This document shows positions 43,784 to 54,770 of a DNA stretch of 64,000 nt, piece by piece; within the stretch, counting starts at the first letter, position 1, and every line of letters starts with the position of its first letter. The notes under the pieces are model-generated. The model had not been told where the DNA came from and searched no databases. It was given only the letters and a program-made list of their open reading frames with translations. Origin of the DNA: Hamadaea sp013361475 (GTDB taxonomy: Bacteria; Actinomycetota; Actinomycetes; Mycobacteriales; Micromonosporaceae); NCBI RefSeq assembly GCF_040654195.1, contig NZ_JBFAHM010000002.1, positions 558,001 through 622,000 of the forward strand. Reading direction: 5' to 3'. The position numbers were made by a program, and so were the translations under genes.

Positions 43784-44835
43784 ACGGAGAACGCGGCATG
43801 ATCCGGCAGGCCGACATCGCGCGCGAGGCGGGCGTCTCGCAGTCCACCGTGTCCCAGGTGCTGCGGGGGGCCGGCGACCTGAGCCGGATCTCCACCGAGA
43901 CCCAGCGCCGGGTGCTGTCGGCCGCCAAGCGGCTGCGCTACACCACGAGCCCGCAGCAGCGTTCGGCCGTCGAGAAGCGCCACGCTCCCCCGCTGCTGGG
44001 CGTGCACACCTTCGAACCCATCTTCCCGACCAGCGCCGGGGACTACTACTTCGAGTTCCTCCAGGGCATCGAGGAACAGGCGAGCGTCGAAAGCTGCAAC
44101 CTGGTGCTCTTCACCGCCGCGCGCGACGAGGCCGGCGTACGCCGGATCTATCGGGGTGACGTCAACGGGCTCGGCCAGGCGGCCGGCAGCCTGATCCTCG
44201 GCCACCGTGCCCACCAGGACGACCTGGCCCGCCTCGCCGCCGACGGACACCCATTCGTCTACATCGGACACCGTGAGGTTCCCGGCTTCGAGATCAGCTA
44301 CGTCGGCGGCGACTACCGCTCGGCCACCGGCCGCATCGTGGACGACCTGGTCGCGCTCGGCCACCGAACCTTCGCGTACCTCGGCGAAGCGGTCCGCTAC
44401 GAACCTCAGGCCGATCGGTGGGACGGCTTCGCCACCGCGCTCGACAGGTTCGGGCTCACCGTGCCCGTGCCCGCGTACACCCAGCCGGAAGAGCTGTCCG
44501 CCCAATGGCTGGACAGCGCCCTGGCCGCCGGAACGACCGTCGTCCTCGTGGAATCGGTCAGTCTGCTGCGGGTGCTCCACGCCATCATCGGGCTGCGTGG
44601 GCTGTCGGTCCCAGAAGACTTGTCCGTCGTGCTGCTCGTCGACGACACCGGCGGCCCCGGGACCTGGGCGTCGATGCACGTGCCCCGGAACGCCATGGGC
44701 CGCCGAGCGGTGCGATTGCTGACCGCGCTCCTCAGCGACCCCGCCGGGGACTACGAGCGGCAGATCCTCCTGCCGTGCACGCATACGCTCGAACCGTCGG
44801 TCGCCACGCCCCGTTCCGGCCGCTCCACCCGCTGA
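43780..44835 (+). CDS. LacI-family transcriptional regulator
   Basis: 351 aa from a GTG; ATG 43798 is an alternative. The HTH (RQADIAREAGVSQSTVSQVL, then RGAGDLSRISTETQRRVLSAAKRL) is the standard LacI head, and the rest is a periplasmic-binding-protein-like sugar sensor (GVHTFEPIFPTSAGDYYFEF, LGHRTFAYLGEA). It is coupled to flavoprotein 3 and probably controls both divergent units through the dyads at 42004 and 42126. The operator of the arabinofuranosidase gene has a different sequence, so that gene is probably controlled by another LacI-type protein. Confidence 0.93.
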   Translation: MNGERGMIRQADIAREAGVSQSTVSQVLRGAGDLSRISTETQRRVLSAAKRLRYTTSPQQRSAVEKRHAPPLLGVHTFEPIFPTSAGDYYFEFLQGIEEQASVESCNLVLFTAARDEAGVRRIYRGDVNGLGQAAGSLILGHRAHQDDLARLAADGHPFVYIGHREVPGFEISYVGGDYRSATGRIVDDLVALGHRTFAYLGEAVRYEPQADRWDGFATALDRFGLTVPVPAYTQPEELSAQWLDSALAAGTTVVLVESVSLLRVLHAIIGLRGLSVPEDLSVVLLVDDTGGPGTWASMHVPRNAMGRRAVRLLTALLSDPAGDYERQILLPCTHTLEPSVATPRSGRSTR

Positions 44836-44928
44836 CCCTCCCCCTCACCTCCCTCCCATGCCCAACGCCGTTGGCGCCACAGTCTCCATAATCAACTCCG
44901 CCGCGTCGGCAGCGGATCAGACAGCGAA

Positions 44929-45438
44929 TCAGGCGGTGCGGCGCCAGAACTGGCGCGGGGCGTACCCGTCTTGGCGGAGCCAGTGTTCGGTGTAGACGAT
45001 CCGCTCCGGCTCCACGACGACGAGCGGGTCGGCCGGCGGCTCGGTCAGCGGGCGGCCGCGTTCGGCGTGCTCGTTCTCCCAGCGGAACGACGGCCAGTAG
45101 CGATCCCGGTCGGGGTCGCCCGGTTCGAGTACGCGAGCCGCCCCGAACAGCTGCGCGCCACGGCTGCTGGCCAGACCGACGAGGGGCGCGAACACGCCGA
45201 TCGACACGCGCGGGTCGGCGGCCAGGTTCCGCATCTTGGGCGACTTCGGCGACGCGGTGAACATGACGGCGAATTCGTGCGCGTAGAACCGCACCGGTGT
45301 CGCCAGCGGCCCGTCCGGGCCGGTCGTGGCAAGTACGCACATGTTCTGCGTACCGAGCAGGTTGCGGATGCGCTCCTCGAGCCGTTCGCGGGGAAGCTTG
45401 CGGGTGGGCGTGGGACCGGTCAGCCAGGAGTGCGCCAT
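44929..45438 (-). CDS. PPOX-class split-barrel flavin/F420 oxidoreductase
   Basis: 169 aa. LGTQNMCVLATTGPDGPLATPV, FAVMFTASPKSPKMRNLAADPRVSIGV and a C-terminal VVVEPERIVYTEHW give the split beta-barrel of the pyridoxamine-phosphate-oxidase superfamily. Whether it uses FMN or F420 cannot be decided from sequence alone. It is divergent from the gene at 45456, with 17 bases between the starts. Confidence 0.85.
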   Translation of the reverse strand: MAHSWLTGPTPTRKLPRERLEERIRNLLGTQNMCVLATTGPDGPLATPVRFYAHEFAVMFTASPKSPKMRNLAADPRVSIGVFAPLVGLASSRGAQLFGAARVLEPGDPDRDRYWPSFRWENEHAERGRPLTEPPADPLVVVEPERIVYTEHWLRQDGYAPRQFWRRTA

Positions 45439-45455
45439 CCGGGGAGGATAGCGGG

Positions 45456-45968
45456 GTGGACTACTACGTGATCAACGGAGCTGAGCTGCACGCCGAGGAG
45501 TTCGTGCTGGCCGACGACCACACCGCCGTCGCGATCGACTGCACCTCCGCGGAGACGGCGCTTCGCATCCGCCGCGAACCGGCCCTGGCGCGATCGATCT
45601 CCCGCGACGAGGCCGCGGCGGCGTTCGGTGCGCTCCCGGCGCACTTACCCGACCGGCATCCGCTGCCCGTCGCACCGCTCGTGCTGGCCGAGGCGGAACC
45701 CTTGTACCGTACGCTTTTCGCCGGTCGTCCGTCCGCCATGGAGGCACTGATCGCCGCGTGGGCGATGGCTCCGTCGGACGAACCCAGGGTGGCCGGCGTG
45801 GCGCGCCGTGGGAATGCGCAGTGGCGGCTGCGCGACGTCGGCCCGGGCGTCGCCTGGGCGGTCGACCTGACCGCTCCACCGCAGGTCGCCGCCGATCTGC
45901 TGCCGGAGATCCGGGCGACCGGACGCCGCTTCGGGCTCATCCCGGTCACGGTCGAACGATTCTCCTGA
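45456..45968 (+). CDS. Protein of unknown function
   Basis: 170 aa from the GTG at 45456 with GGGGAGG 8 bases upstream. Mixed alpha/beta, acidic, no signal peptide or membrane segment. I recognise no motif. DVGPGVAWAVDLTAPPQVAADL near the C-terminus looks like a strand-loop-helix unit. Codon use matches neighbours, so it is a real but unassigned gene. Confidence 0.7.
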   Translation: MDYYVINGAELHAEEFVLADDHTAVAIDCTSAETALRIRREPALARSISRDEAAAAFGALPAHLPDRHPLPVAPLVLAEAEPLYRTLFAGRPSAMEALIAAWAMAPSDEPRVAGVARRGNAQWRLRDVGPGVAWAVDLTAPPQVAADLLPEIRATGRRFGLIPVTVERFS

Positions 45969-46046
45969 CGGCGTGTCTGACGCCACCGTCGCCGACCCCG
46001 TGCCGTTAGGTGATCGGAGGTAATCATCCGAAACGGGGTTTTCATT

Positions 46047-46988
46047 ATGCATCGTTCCTTACGCCGGGTCGCCGGTATGGCGTTCGCCCTGCTCTGTCTG
46101 GGATCAGTCCTGCCGGCCACGCCCGCCGGCGCCCAACCGGCGACGCCGAAACAGGACTCGGCCATCGTCCTGCCCGGGGCCACCTCGGCCGAAGGCATCG
46201 CCCGCGGTGCCGGGAACACCTTCTTCGCCGGGGACCTGTTCGCGGGCGACATCTATCGCGGGAACGTGCAGACCAAGACCGCGGCGCTGTTCATCGACGC
46301 GCCCGCCGGGCGGATGGCGCTGGGCATGAAGGCGGACCTTCCGCACCAGCTGTTGTTCGTGGCGGGCGGGTTCACCGGGCACGCTTACGTCTACGACATC
46401 CGGACCCGGGCCACCGTCGCCGACTACACCTTCGGCCCGGCGAACGGCTCAGTCGTCAACGACGTCACGCTGGTGCCGGGCGGCGCCTGGTTCACCGACT
46501 CGGTCCAGCCCAAGCTGTACTTCGTACCGGTCGACGCGGCCGGCCGGCCGGGCCCGTTCACAACGCTGACGGTCACCGGCCCGGCGGCCGCCCTGACCGG
46601 CGATTTCAACCTCAACGGGATCGCCGCGACACCGAGCGGCAAGACCCTGATCGTTGCGCATACCGCCAACGCCTCGCTCTACACGGTCGACCCGAAGACG
46701 GGCGCCAGCGCACTCATCGCCGGGGTCAGCGTGCCGAACGTCGACGGCATCGTGCTGCGCGGTCACCGCGTCTGGGCGGTGCAGAACTTCTCCAACCAGA
46801 TCAGCCGGTTCAAGCTCAGCGCGGACTACTCGTCGGGCACGCTGGAAAAGGTCATCACCAGCCCGCTGTTCGAGGTGCCGACCACCGCCGCCCTGTTCGG
46901 CGACCGGGTGGCCGCCGTGAACGCCAAGTTCGACACCGGGCTTCCGCCGACCGCCTCGCAGTACGAGGTTGTGGTGACCCGGGCCTGA
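46047..46988 (+). CDS. Secreted beta-propeller protein (SMP-30/NHL-like)
   Basis: 313 aa. A signal peptide (MHRSLRRVAGMAFALLCLGS) ends near PAGAQPA. The mature part has repeated strands typical of a six-bladed propeller (ATSAEGIARGAGNTFFAGD, NDVTLVPGGAWFTDSV, NGIAATPSGKTLIVAH, NVDGIVLRGHRVWAVQN). Similar proteins are annotated as SMP-30/gluconolaconase-like or superoxide-dismutase-like; the enzymatic activity is uncertain. A TCGGA/TCCGA hairpin (46014-46031) lies just upstream. It converges with the hydrolase gene, 2 bases apart. Confidence 0.8.
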   Translation: MHRSLRRVAGMAFALLCLGSVLPATPAGAQPATPKQDSAIVLPGATSAEGIARGAGNTFFAGDLFAGDIYRGNVQTKTAALFIDAPAGRMALGMKADLPHQLLFVAGGFTGHAYVYDIRTRATVADYTFGPANGSVVNDVTLVPGGAWFTDSVQPKLYFVPVDAAGRPGPFTTLTVTGPAAALTGDFNLNGIAATPSGKTLIVAHTANASLYTVDPKTGASALIAGVSVPNVDGIVLRGHRVWAVQNFSNQISRFKLSADYSSGTLEKVITSPLFEVPTTAALFGDRVAAVNAKFDTGLPPTASQYEVVVTRA

Positions 46989-46990
46989 GG

Positions 46991-48664
46991 TCACTCGGGG
47001 CGGACGATCGAGTCGAGAAGCGTACGCAGCCGCGCGGTGTCGTCGGCGGTCCAGCCGTCCGGCGGCACCAGCGCGGCCCAGCCGTCGGCCACCCCGGAGC
47101 CGTAGAGGTGCCCGTGACCCGGTGGGACCTCGTTGGCGAAGGCCAGGTCCAGCATCGTCTGCCAGAACGTGACGCCTGGGTACCACCGCATGCGCTCCGG
47201 CACGTCCGGACCCCGGGGACCGTGGAGCCAGGCGGGCGGCCGAATCAGCAGCTCGGGGCTGAACCAGACGACGGGGTCGGAGGAGTTCTGGAGGTACACC
47301 ACCTTCGGGCGGACCGGGGCGATCGGCGTACGCAGCTCCTCCGCCTCGTCGGCGAACCGCACGACCGATCCGTCGCGGTAGACGGGATCCCAGACGGGCG
47401 TGCCGGGGTCGCGATGGCGGACGAGGTCGCCCCAGATCGGGTTGGCGAACGGCGGCCCGACCAGCAGCGCGCCGTCCGTCCCGGCGGCGAGCGCGTCGAG
47501 ACTCCCGTACGCCGACTCGATCCCGTACGCGCCGAGGCTCTCGCCGAAGACGACGAGCTTGGGCCGGGTCTGCTCGGGCATCGCCGCCCAGCGGTCGTGG
47601 ACCGCCTCGACGAGTTCCCGGGTGGTCTGGCGGACCTTCTCCTGGTCGACCACGAACGACAGCCAGCTGGGCAGGTAGGAGTACTGCATCGAGACGAGCG
47701 CGGTGTCGCCGCCGTGCATGTACTCCAGCGCGTCGGTGACGTTCTCGTCGACCCAGCCGGTGCCGGTCGCGATGACGATGCCGAGCACGGCCCGGGTGAA
47801 GGCGTTCGTCCGGTCGAGTTCGCGCAGGGCGAGCTGTGCCCGCTCGTGGGCGGTGGACGCGGAGTCGAGCCCGACGTAGACCCGGATCGGGTCGACGGCC
47901 GGAGCGCCGGTGAACGCCGTGATCTGCTGCCGGGTCGGGGCGGTGCCGATGAACGACCGGCCCTGCTTGCCCAGCGCGTCCCAGGCGACGAACGAGTTCG
48001 TCCCGCCGGATCGCAGGCCGGACAGCGGCCGGTCGACACCGGGCGCGGTCTCGCCGTTGGTCAGCGAGGCCGCCTGGCTGATGACGTTGAACGTGCCGTC
48101 GACGAGGAAGTTCTGCACGATCCCGACCGAGGCGTACGCGACGACGAGGCAGCCCGCCGCGACCGCGATCGGCCGGGGGATCCAGCGCCCGAGCAGCTGG
48201 GTGAGGAATCGGGTGATCAGGCGCAGCCCTCGCGCCACTCCGAGCAGGACGCCGAAGGTGGCCAGTCCGACGGCGACGGTCCCGAGGACGTGGTGGACGC
48301 GGACCGGCTCCATGTCGAGCCGTTGCCGCAGCGTCTGCTGCCATGAGGCGCCCAGCCAGAGGAACACCGCCAGCGAGATCGGCCCGAGGACGGCCAGTAC
48401 GCGCCACGCGATGCGGGCCGGCACGAGCGGCGGCCGCCGCCATGCGAGGCGGGCCAGCGCGCCGAGGGTCGCGCCGACGGCGTACCCGGTGGCCGCGGTC
48501 AGCCCGCAGGCGACCCCTTGCAGCGGCCACGGCCGGGGCAGGAGCGAGGGCGTGAGCGCCAAGCAGGCGAAGAGCACGGCCAGCGCGGTGCCCGTCAGGC
48601 CCAGCGTCCGCCGGATCAGCCGGGGCCGCGAAGGCGTCCGTTGATCACCGCTCATCCTGATCAT
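46991..48664 (-). CDS. Membrane protein with alpha/beta-hydrolase domain (Abhydrolase_9)
   Basis: 557 aa from the ATG at 48664 (48655 is possible). Four or five membrane segments occupy about the first 190 residues, then an extracytoplasmic alpha/beta-hydrolase domain with the nucleophile elbow VVFGESLGAYG. PWGD-type and HRDPGTPVWDPVYRDGS segments are typical of PF10081 proteins, found in actinobacteria and sometimes linked to cell-wall lipid chemistry. The substrate is unknown. Divergent from the EspC-like gene at 48768. Confidence 0.88.
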   Translation of the reverse strand: MIRMSGDQRTPSRPRLIRRTLGLTGTALAVLFACLALTPSLLPRPWPLQGVACGLTAATGYAVGATLGALARLAWRRPPLVPARIAWRVLAVLGPISLAVFLWLGASWQQTLRQRLDMEPVRVHHVLGTVAVGLATFGVLLGVARGLRLITRFLTQLLGRWIPRPIAVAAGCLVVAYASVGIVQNFLVDGTFNVISQAASLTNGETAPGVDRPLSGLRSGGTNSFVAWDALGKQGRSFIGTAPTRQQITAFTGAPAVDPIRVYVGLDSASTAHERAQLALRELDRTNAFTRAVLGIVIATGTGWVDENVTDALEYMHGGDTALVSMQYSYLPSWLSFVVDQEKVRQTTRELVEAVHDRWAAMPEQTRPKLVVFGESLGAYGIESAYGSLDALAAGTDGALLVGPPFANPIWGDLVRHRDPGTPVWDPVYRDGSVVRFADEAEELRTPIAPVRPKVVYLQNSSDPVVWFSPELLIRPPAWLHGPRGPDVPERMRWYPGVTFWQTMLDLAFANEVPPGHGHLYGSGVADGWAALVPPDGWTADDTARLRTLLDSIVRPE

Positions 48665-48767
48665 GCTAAGTGGTCTAGACAGCTTGTACTGGACAAAGTG
48701 GCCGCCATCACTACACACTGCATTTCCCGTAGTGACTCACCCGTTTAAGTGCGGTACTTTGTCGCGC

Positions 48768-49064
48768 GTGACTCCGACCGTGATCGCGCGGGGCGATCAG
48801 CTCCGGGCCGCTGCCAAGGAACTCCGCGAAGAAGTGGGACCTGGCCTCAGGGCGGCCCACGAGAAGATTCGGGACGACGCCACCGAGGGCGGCTTCGGGC
48901 CGACCGCGGCTCCGGTGGCTCAGCAGTTCCTGAACGCGTGGCGAGCCGAGCTGAAAGCCGTCCTCGACGCGGTCGAACAGCTCGCCGGCTCGCTGGAGCA
49001 GGCCGCGGCCGGATACGACGCCGCCGACAAGACCGCGTCCAACCGCGTCCACAATCTCCGATGA
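48768..49064 (+). CDS. EspC-like/WXG100-type small secreted protein
   Basis: 98 aa from a GTG, no signal peptide. A helical pair is visible (ARGDQLRAAAKELREEVGPG and AELKAVLDAVEQLAGSLEQA) separated by a turn, the size and layout of ESX-secretion-associated proteins (EspC/PF10824 type) rather than classical WXG100, as there is no WxG in the turn. Residues AAAGYDAADKTASNRV near the end could supply a YxxxD/E signal. It lies 16 bases before the peptidase gene and is probably its partner for secretion. Confidence 0.75.
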   Translation: MTPTVIARGDQLRAAAKELREEVGPGLRAAHEKIRDDATEGGFGPTAAPVAQQFLNAWRAELKAVLDAVEQLAGSLEQAAAGYDAADKTASNRVHNLR

Positions 49065-49080
49065 CAGGGACGGTGACCGC

Positions 49081-50625
49081 ATGAGCGAGCGCGAGACGGC
49101 CGCCAAGCTGGCGGGGCTGAAGAACGACATCCACTCCAGCTACGGCTTCTGGGGCGCCGACGACCTGGAGGACGCGGTCAACGACGCCTTGGGCGTGGCC
49201 GGGCCCCCGGGGCAGCCGAGCACGATCTCCTCCACATCAGACGCCGTACGCAACGCCCACATCGACGTCGACAAGGCGCTCACCGTGGTGCAGAAGCTGC
49301 GCAAGGCGAAGCTGCCGGAGGCGTGGAGCGGCGAGGCGCACGTGGCCGCCGACTGCGCGCTGCAGGCGCTCGAGCGGGAGCTGGAACGGGTCGGCGACGC
49401 GTTCTACGAGGCCCGGGGCGTGTTCTTCGAGCACGCGCAGAACTTGGCCGACGCGCAGAAGACCGACGCGCACGGCATGGGGCCGCTGGAGAGCGCCCGG
49501 GACAAGCTGCGCGGCCACACCGGCTGGTTCACCTACGACGGCGACGCCGTCACAGCCGCCCACCACGAGGCGATGGCCGGCATCGACGACCGCAGCAAGG
49601 CCGCCGACCAGGCCCGGGACGCCGCCGAGCGGGCCGAGAAGCTGCTGCGCGACCTCGCGGGGGCGGCTCGGCTGTCGCATCTGTCCGGCTCCAGCCTCGA
49701 CCCGATCAGCGAGCTGGCGATCGCCGACGCGGGCGGCGGCGGTGACGCCGACGAGCTGATCCTGACGCCGCTCATGGCCGACCGGGCCCGGGAGGCGATC
49801 GACAAACTGTCCCCGGAGGACCGCAAGAAGCTCGACGCGCTGCTCGCCGGAGCCAAGTCGCCGGACGAGCAGGCGTACATCCTCAAGGCGATGGCCGCCG
49901 GCTATCCGATGGACAAGGTCGCCGAGTTCGACAAGCTGATCCACGACCACGGCGACGACCCGCAGTGGCTGCACGAGCACCTGGCCCCGCTCGACGTCAG
50001 CGACGCCTCGAACGACACGCGCGGCCAGCACACCGACACCTTGACCATGGGCAGGGAATGGACGCAGGGGCAGTACCCGACCTGCGTGGCCTCGTCCAAC
50101 GTGATGGCCCGCAGCCAGGTCGACCCGTTGTACGCGCTCCAGCTGACCACGGGCGGGCATCCCGGCGATCCGGCGTACGACAATCCGGACGCGTTCGCCC
50201 AGCGACTGCGCGACGAGCAGGAGCGGGTCTATGACGACGGCCGCAACTGGACCCAGAAGCTGCCGCTGATCGGGTCGGACGGGATGAACTCGGGTCAGTC
50301 GGAGTCGATCGCCAACCAGAACGTCGCCCCGCACACCGGGGTCGAGTACGACAACCACGACCTCGACAACGCCGACGACCGCCGCGACGCGCTTCGCAAG
50401 GCCGAACAGGCCGTGGACCAGGGCGTACCGGTGCCGTTCGCGTCCCGCGACAGCAGTGGCGGCCATGAGATGCTGATCGTCGGGCACGACGGCGACATGG
50501 TGCAGATCTACAACCCGTGGGGCTACACCGTCTGGGTCAACGAGGACGACTTCATCAACGGGCACATGGAAGCCGTGCAGCAGGGCGTACCCACGACGCC
50601 GGCCACCATCCGGCTGCCGAAGTAA
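49081..50625 (+). CDS. WXG-type protein with C-terminal papain-like cysteine peptidase
   Basis: 514 aa, no signal peptide. Residues 1-200 are helical and contain W82-S-G84 in LPEAWSGEAHVAAD, the hallmark turn of type-VII-secretion substrates. A linker (about 200-315) is followed by a papain-like domain. Its visible residues are Q331-x-x-x-C335 in TQGQYPTCVASSN, H462 in GGHEMLIVGHDG and N478 in IYNPWGYTVW. These give the oxyanion Gln, nucleophile Cys, His and Asn of clan CA. It looks like an effector or surface peptidase carried by a T7SS. The secretion machinery is not in the window. Neighbours: EspC-like gene upstream, unknown gene 9 bases downstream. Confidence 0.85.
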   Translation: MSERETAAKLAGLKNDIHSSYGFWGADDLEDAVNDALGVAGPPGQPSTISSTSDAVRNAHIDVDKALTVVQKLRKAKLPEAWSGEAHVAADCALQALERELERVGDAFYEARGVFFEHAQNLADAQKTDAHGMGPLESARDKLRGHTGWFTYDGDAVTAAHHEAMAGIDDRSKAADQARDAAERAEKLLRDLAGAARLSHLSGSSLDPISELAIADAGGGGDADELILTPLMADRAREAIDKLSPEDRKKLDALLAGAKSPDEQAYILKAMAAGYPMDKVAEFDKLIHDHGDDPQWLHEHLAPLDVSDASNDTRGQHTDTLTMGREWTQGQYPTCVASSNVMARSQVDPLYALQLTTGGHPGDPAYDNPDAFAQRLRDEQERVYDDGRNWTQKLPLIGSDGMNSGQSESIANQNVAPHTGVEYDNHDLDNADDRRDALRKAEQAVDQGVPVPFASRDSSGGHEMLIVGHDGDMVQIYNPWGYTVWVNEDDFINGHMEAVQQGVPTTPATIRLPK

Positions 50626-50634
50626 GGACGAGCG

Positions 50635-51030
50635 ATGCAGCGCAGCCACCCCACCCGCGGCCACGAAACCCGCACCGACGCCGAAGTGCTCGGCCTTGAC
50701 GTGCCCGAACTGCTGCGCTCCGGCCTGCCCCAGGATCCCAAGTTGTACGCCGAGGGCGCGATCGCGGCGGCGCTGGCCGCCGACCGGCTGGGTGTCCTGC
50801 CCCGGTCGATCACCTTCCTGGCCGAGATCGTCCGGCGCGGCGGCCTCGAGTACGCCCGCTCGCTGCCCGAGCCGTTGCCGGAGCCGGAGCAGGCCGCCCT
50901 GGTCCGGTCGTGGCTCGACGCGGCGGCCGAGGTGCGGTGGGCGGATGCCTTCGAAGGCGGCGACGCCGTCGCGCGGTGGCTCGACGCCGTCGCGGTGGTG
51001 CTCAGCTCCCGACGGTCACAGACCAGCTGA
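50635..51030 (+). CDS. Small acidic helical protein, candidate partner of the peptidase
   Basis: 131 aa; AAGGACG precedes the ATG. All-helical and acidic (GAIAAALAADRLGVLPRSI, LVRSWLDAAAEVRWADAF), no signal peptide. No family recognised. It follows the peptidase gene by 9 bases, so it is cotranscribed and may be a chaperone or cytosolic immunity protein. Its 3' end overlaps the convergent inhibitor-like gene by 29 bases. Confidence 0.72.
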   Translation: MQRSHPTRGHETRTDAEVLGLDVPELLRSGLPQDPKLYAEGAIAAALAADRLGVLPRSITFLAEIVRRGGLEYARSLPEPLPEPEQAALVRSWLDAAAEVRWADAFEGGDAVARWLDAVAVVLSSRRSQTS

Positions 51031-51442
51031 CCGTCGACGACGCGGCGCGGCGGCGGTCGTTGTCGCAGCCCTGGAAACAGTTGGTGAGCGTGATCGTGGT
51101 GGTGCCGGGGGCCTTGGCCTTGAAGGTGATCAGCCGTTCGCCGGCGCCACCGCCGTCGGCCGGGCCGAAGACGCGGTCCGACAGGCTGTCGGCGACCAGG
51201 GTCGACCCGATCTGCTCGGCGATCGCCGGGTCGGCGACGGTGGCGGACCAGTTGTCGCCCACCGACGCGCCCCGGTCACGGACCACGAGGGTGAAGACCG
51301 ATCCGTCGGAGACCGCCACCGCGGAGTGGCCGGCGTCGTACTGGTCGCCGTAGGTCACCTTGCGATAGACGGCCACGCCGCCGACCACCGCGCCCACCAG
51401 AACCACCACCGCCACCAAGGACCACACGAGCCAGCGTCGCAT
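51002..51442 (-). CDS. Membrane-anchored chagasin-like (I42) protein, candidate cysteine-protease inhibitor
   Basis: 146 aa. One N-terminal membrane anchor (about residues 5-26) presents an all-beta domain outside the cell. The pattern matches chagasin-type I42 inhibitors: SVFTLVVRDRGASVGDNWSA (strand and first inhibitory loop), then GGGAGERLITFKAKAPGTTT (the GxGG loop and TFKAxxPGTTTI strand), then a third loop with two Cys. The classical loop residues NPTTGF and RPW are replaced, so inhibition is not certain. Chagasins bind papain-like C1 peptidases, and such a peptidase is encoded convergently next door. Confidence 0.7.
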   Translation of the reverse strand: MRRWLVWSLVAVVVLVGAVVGGVAVYRKVTYGDQYDAGHSAVAVSDGSVFTLVVRDRGASVGDNWSATVADPAIAEQIGSTLVADSLSDRVFGPADGGGAGERLITFKAKAPGTTTITLTNCFQGCDNDRRRAASSTVSWSVTVGS

Positions 51443-51473
51443 CGGGGCACTATAGCGAAGCGACGGCGCCCGT

Positions 51474-52073
51474 TCAGGGGCGCAGCCCGGCCAGCACGAA
51501 GTCGGCCAGCTCGTCGGCGATCTCGACCGCCTTCTTCGGCCCGTCCGGACGGAACCAGGTGGGCATCGAGGTGTTCACCCCGAAGATCGCCCAGGAGATC
51601 ACCTCCGGCGACGCGTACGCCGCGAAGACGCCGGACTCCTGCGCGTCCCGGATGATCCCGCGGACGGTGTCCTGGTAGCGCCGCCACTCCGCGCGCAGGG
51701 TCTGCCAGCGTTCCTCGTCGAGCCGGGAGGCTTCACGGGAGAACACGGCGACCGCGCGGGAGTTCTCCGACGTGGTCTCGGCCAGCGATCGGATGATCTC
51801 GCGCAGCGTCGTGGCGGGATCGGCTCCCTGAGCGACGATCGCGTCCAGGCGGGCCAGCTGGTCGGTGAGCAGCGAATGGTAGATCTCGAAGAGGAGGTCT
51901 TCCTTCGCGCCGAAGTAGTGGTAGAGGGCGCCCTTGGTGACCCCGGCCCGAGTCACGACCTGCTGGACCGAGGTGGCGTCGTACCCGTTCGCCGCGAACA
52001 GCTCCACCGCGCAGGCGAGAATGCGTTCGCGGACCATGCGCACATCAGAGCGCAGCCCCGGGTCCGATGTCAA
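51474..52073 (-). CDS. TetR-family regulator
   Basis: 199 aa from the TTG at 52073, or 187 from the ATG at 52037. HTH: RERILACAVELFAANGYDAT and SVQQVVTRAGVTKGALYHYF. The C-terminal domain (DLLFEIYHSLLTDQL, FGVNTSMPTWFRP) resembles KstR2/FadR-like regulators of acyl-CoA metabolism, but this is weak. A CCGACCGGTCGG dyad lies directly upstream, typical of TetR autoregulation. No divergent target is adjacent; the next gene upstream is a clp gene on the same strand. Confidence 0.88.
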   Translation of the reverse strand: MTSDPGLRSDVRMVRERILACAVELFAANGYDATSVQQVVTRAGVTKGALYHYFGAKEDLLFEIYHSLLTDQLARLDAIVAQGADPATTLREIIRSLAETTSENSRAVAVFSREASRLDEERWQTLRAEWRRYQDTVRGIIRDAQESGVFAAYASPEVISWAIFGVNTSMPTWFRPDGPKKAVEIADELADFVLAGLRP

Positions 52074-52075
52074 TT

Positions 52076-52087
52076 CCGACCGGTCGG
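52076..52087. promoter_or_regulatory. TetR operator dyad
   Basis: The perfect 12-bp palindrome CCGACCGGTCGG lies 2 bases upstream of the TTG start (38 upstream of the ATG) and resembles the ACCGACCGGT-type sites of several TetR regulators of lipid metabolism. Confidence 0.7.
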
Positions 52088-52130
52088 TATGCCGCTCGGG
52101 ACACCGCGTCAGGACGCTCGGACCGCCGCG

Positions 52131-54644
<2,514 letters not shown>

Positions 54645-54770
54645 AGCGATCTCCCCCCAGACGATGCGGGCAACCTGCGTCGGCTACCCCACCGTAACCG
54701 GCCTCAAACACCGAGGTCCGCCGTTTGGGCGGGGCCGTTTCGCCCAGGTCGATGCGGGTACGCGACGCCC

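Noticed and set aside
44862..44874. CCAACG-C-CGTTGG dyad after the LacI gene as an operator
   Set aside because: Only 6-bp arms between convergent genes; a weak terminator stem or chance are equally likely.
48768..51442. A complete type VII secretion locus
   Set aside because: No EccC/FtsK-type ATPase, EccB, EccD or mycosin is present in the window; only putative substrates are seen.
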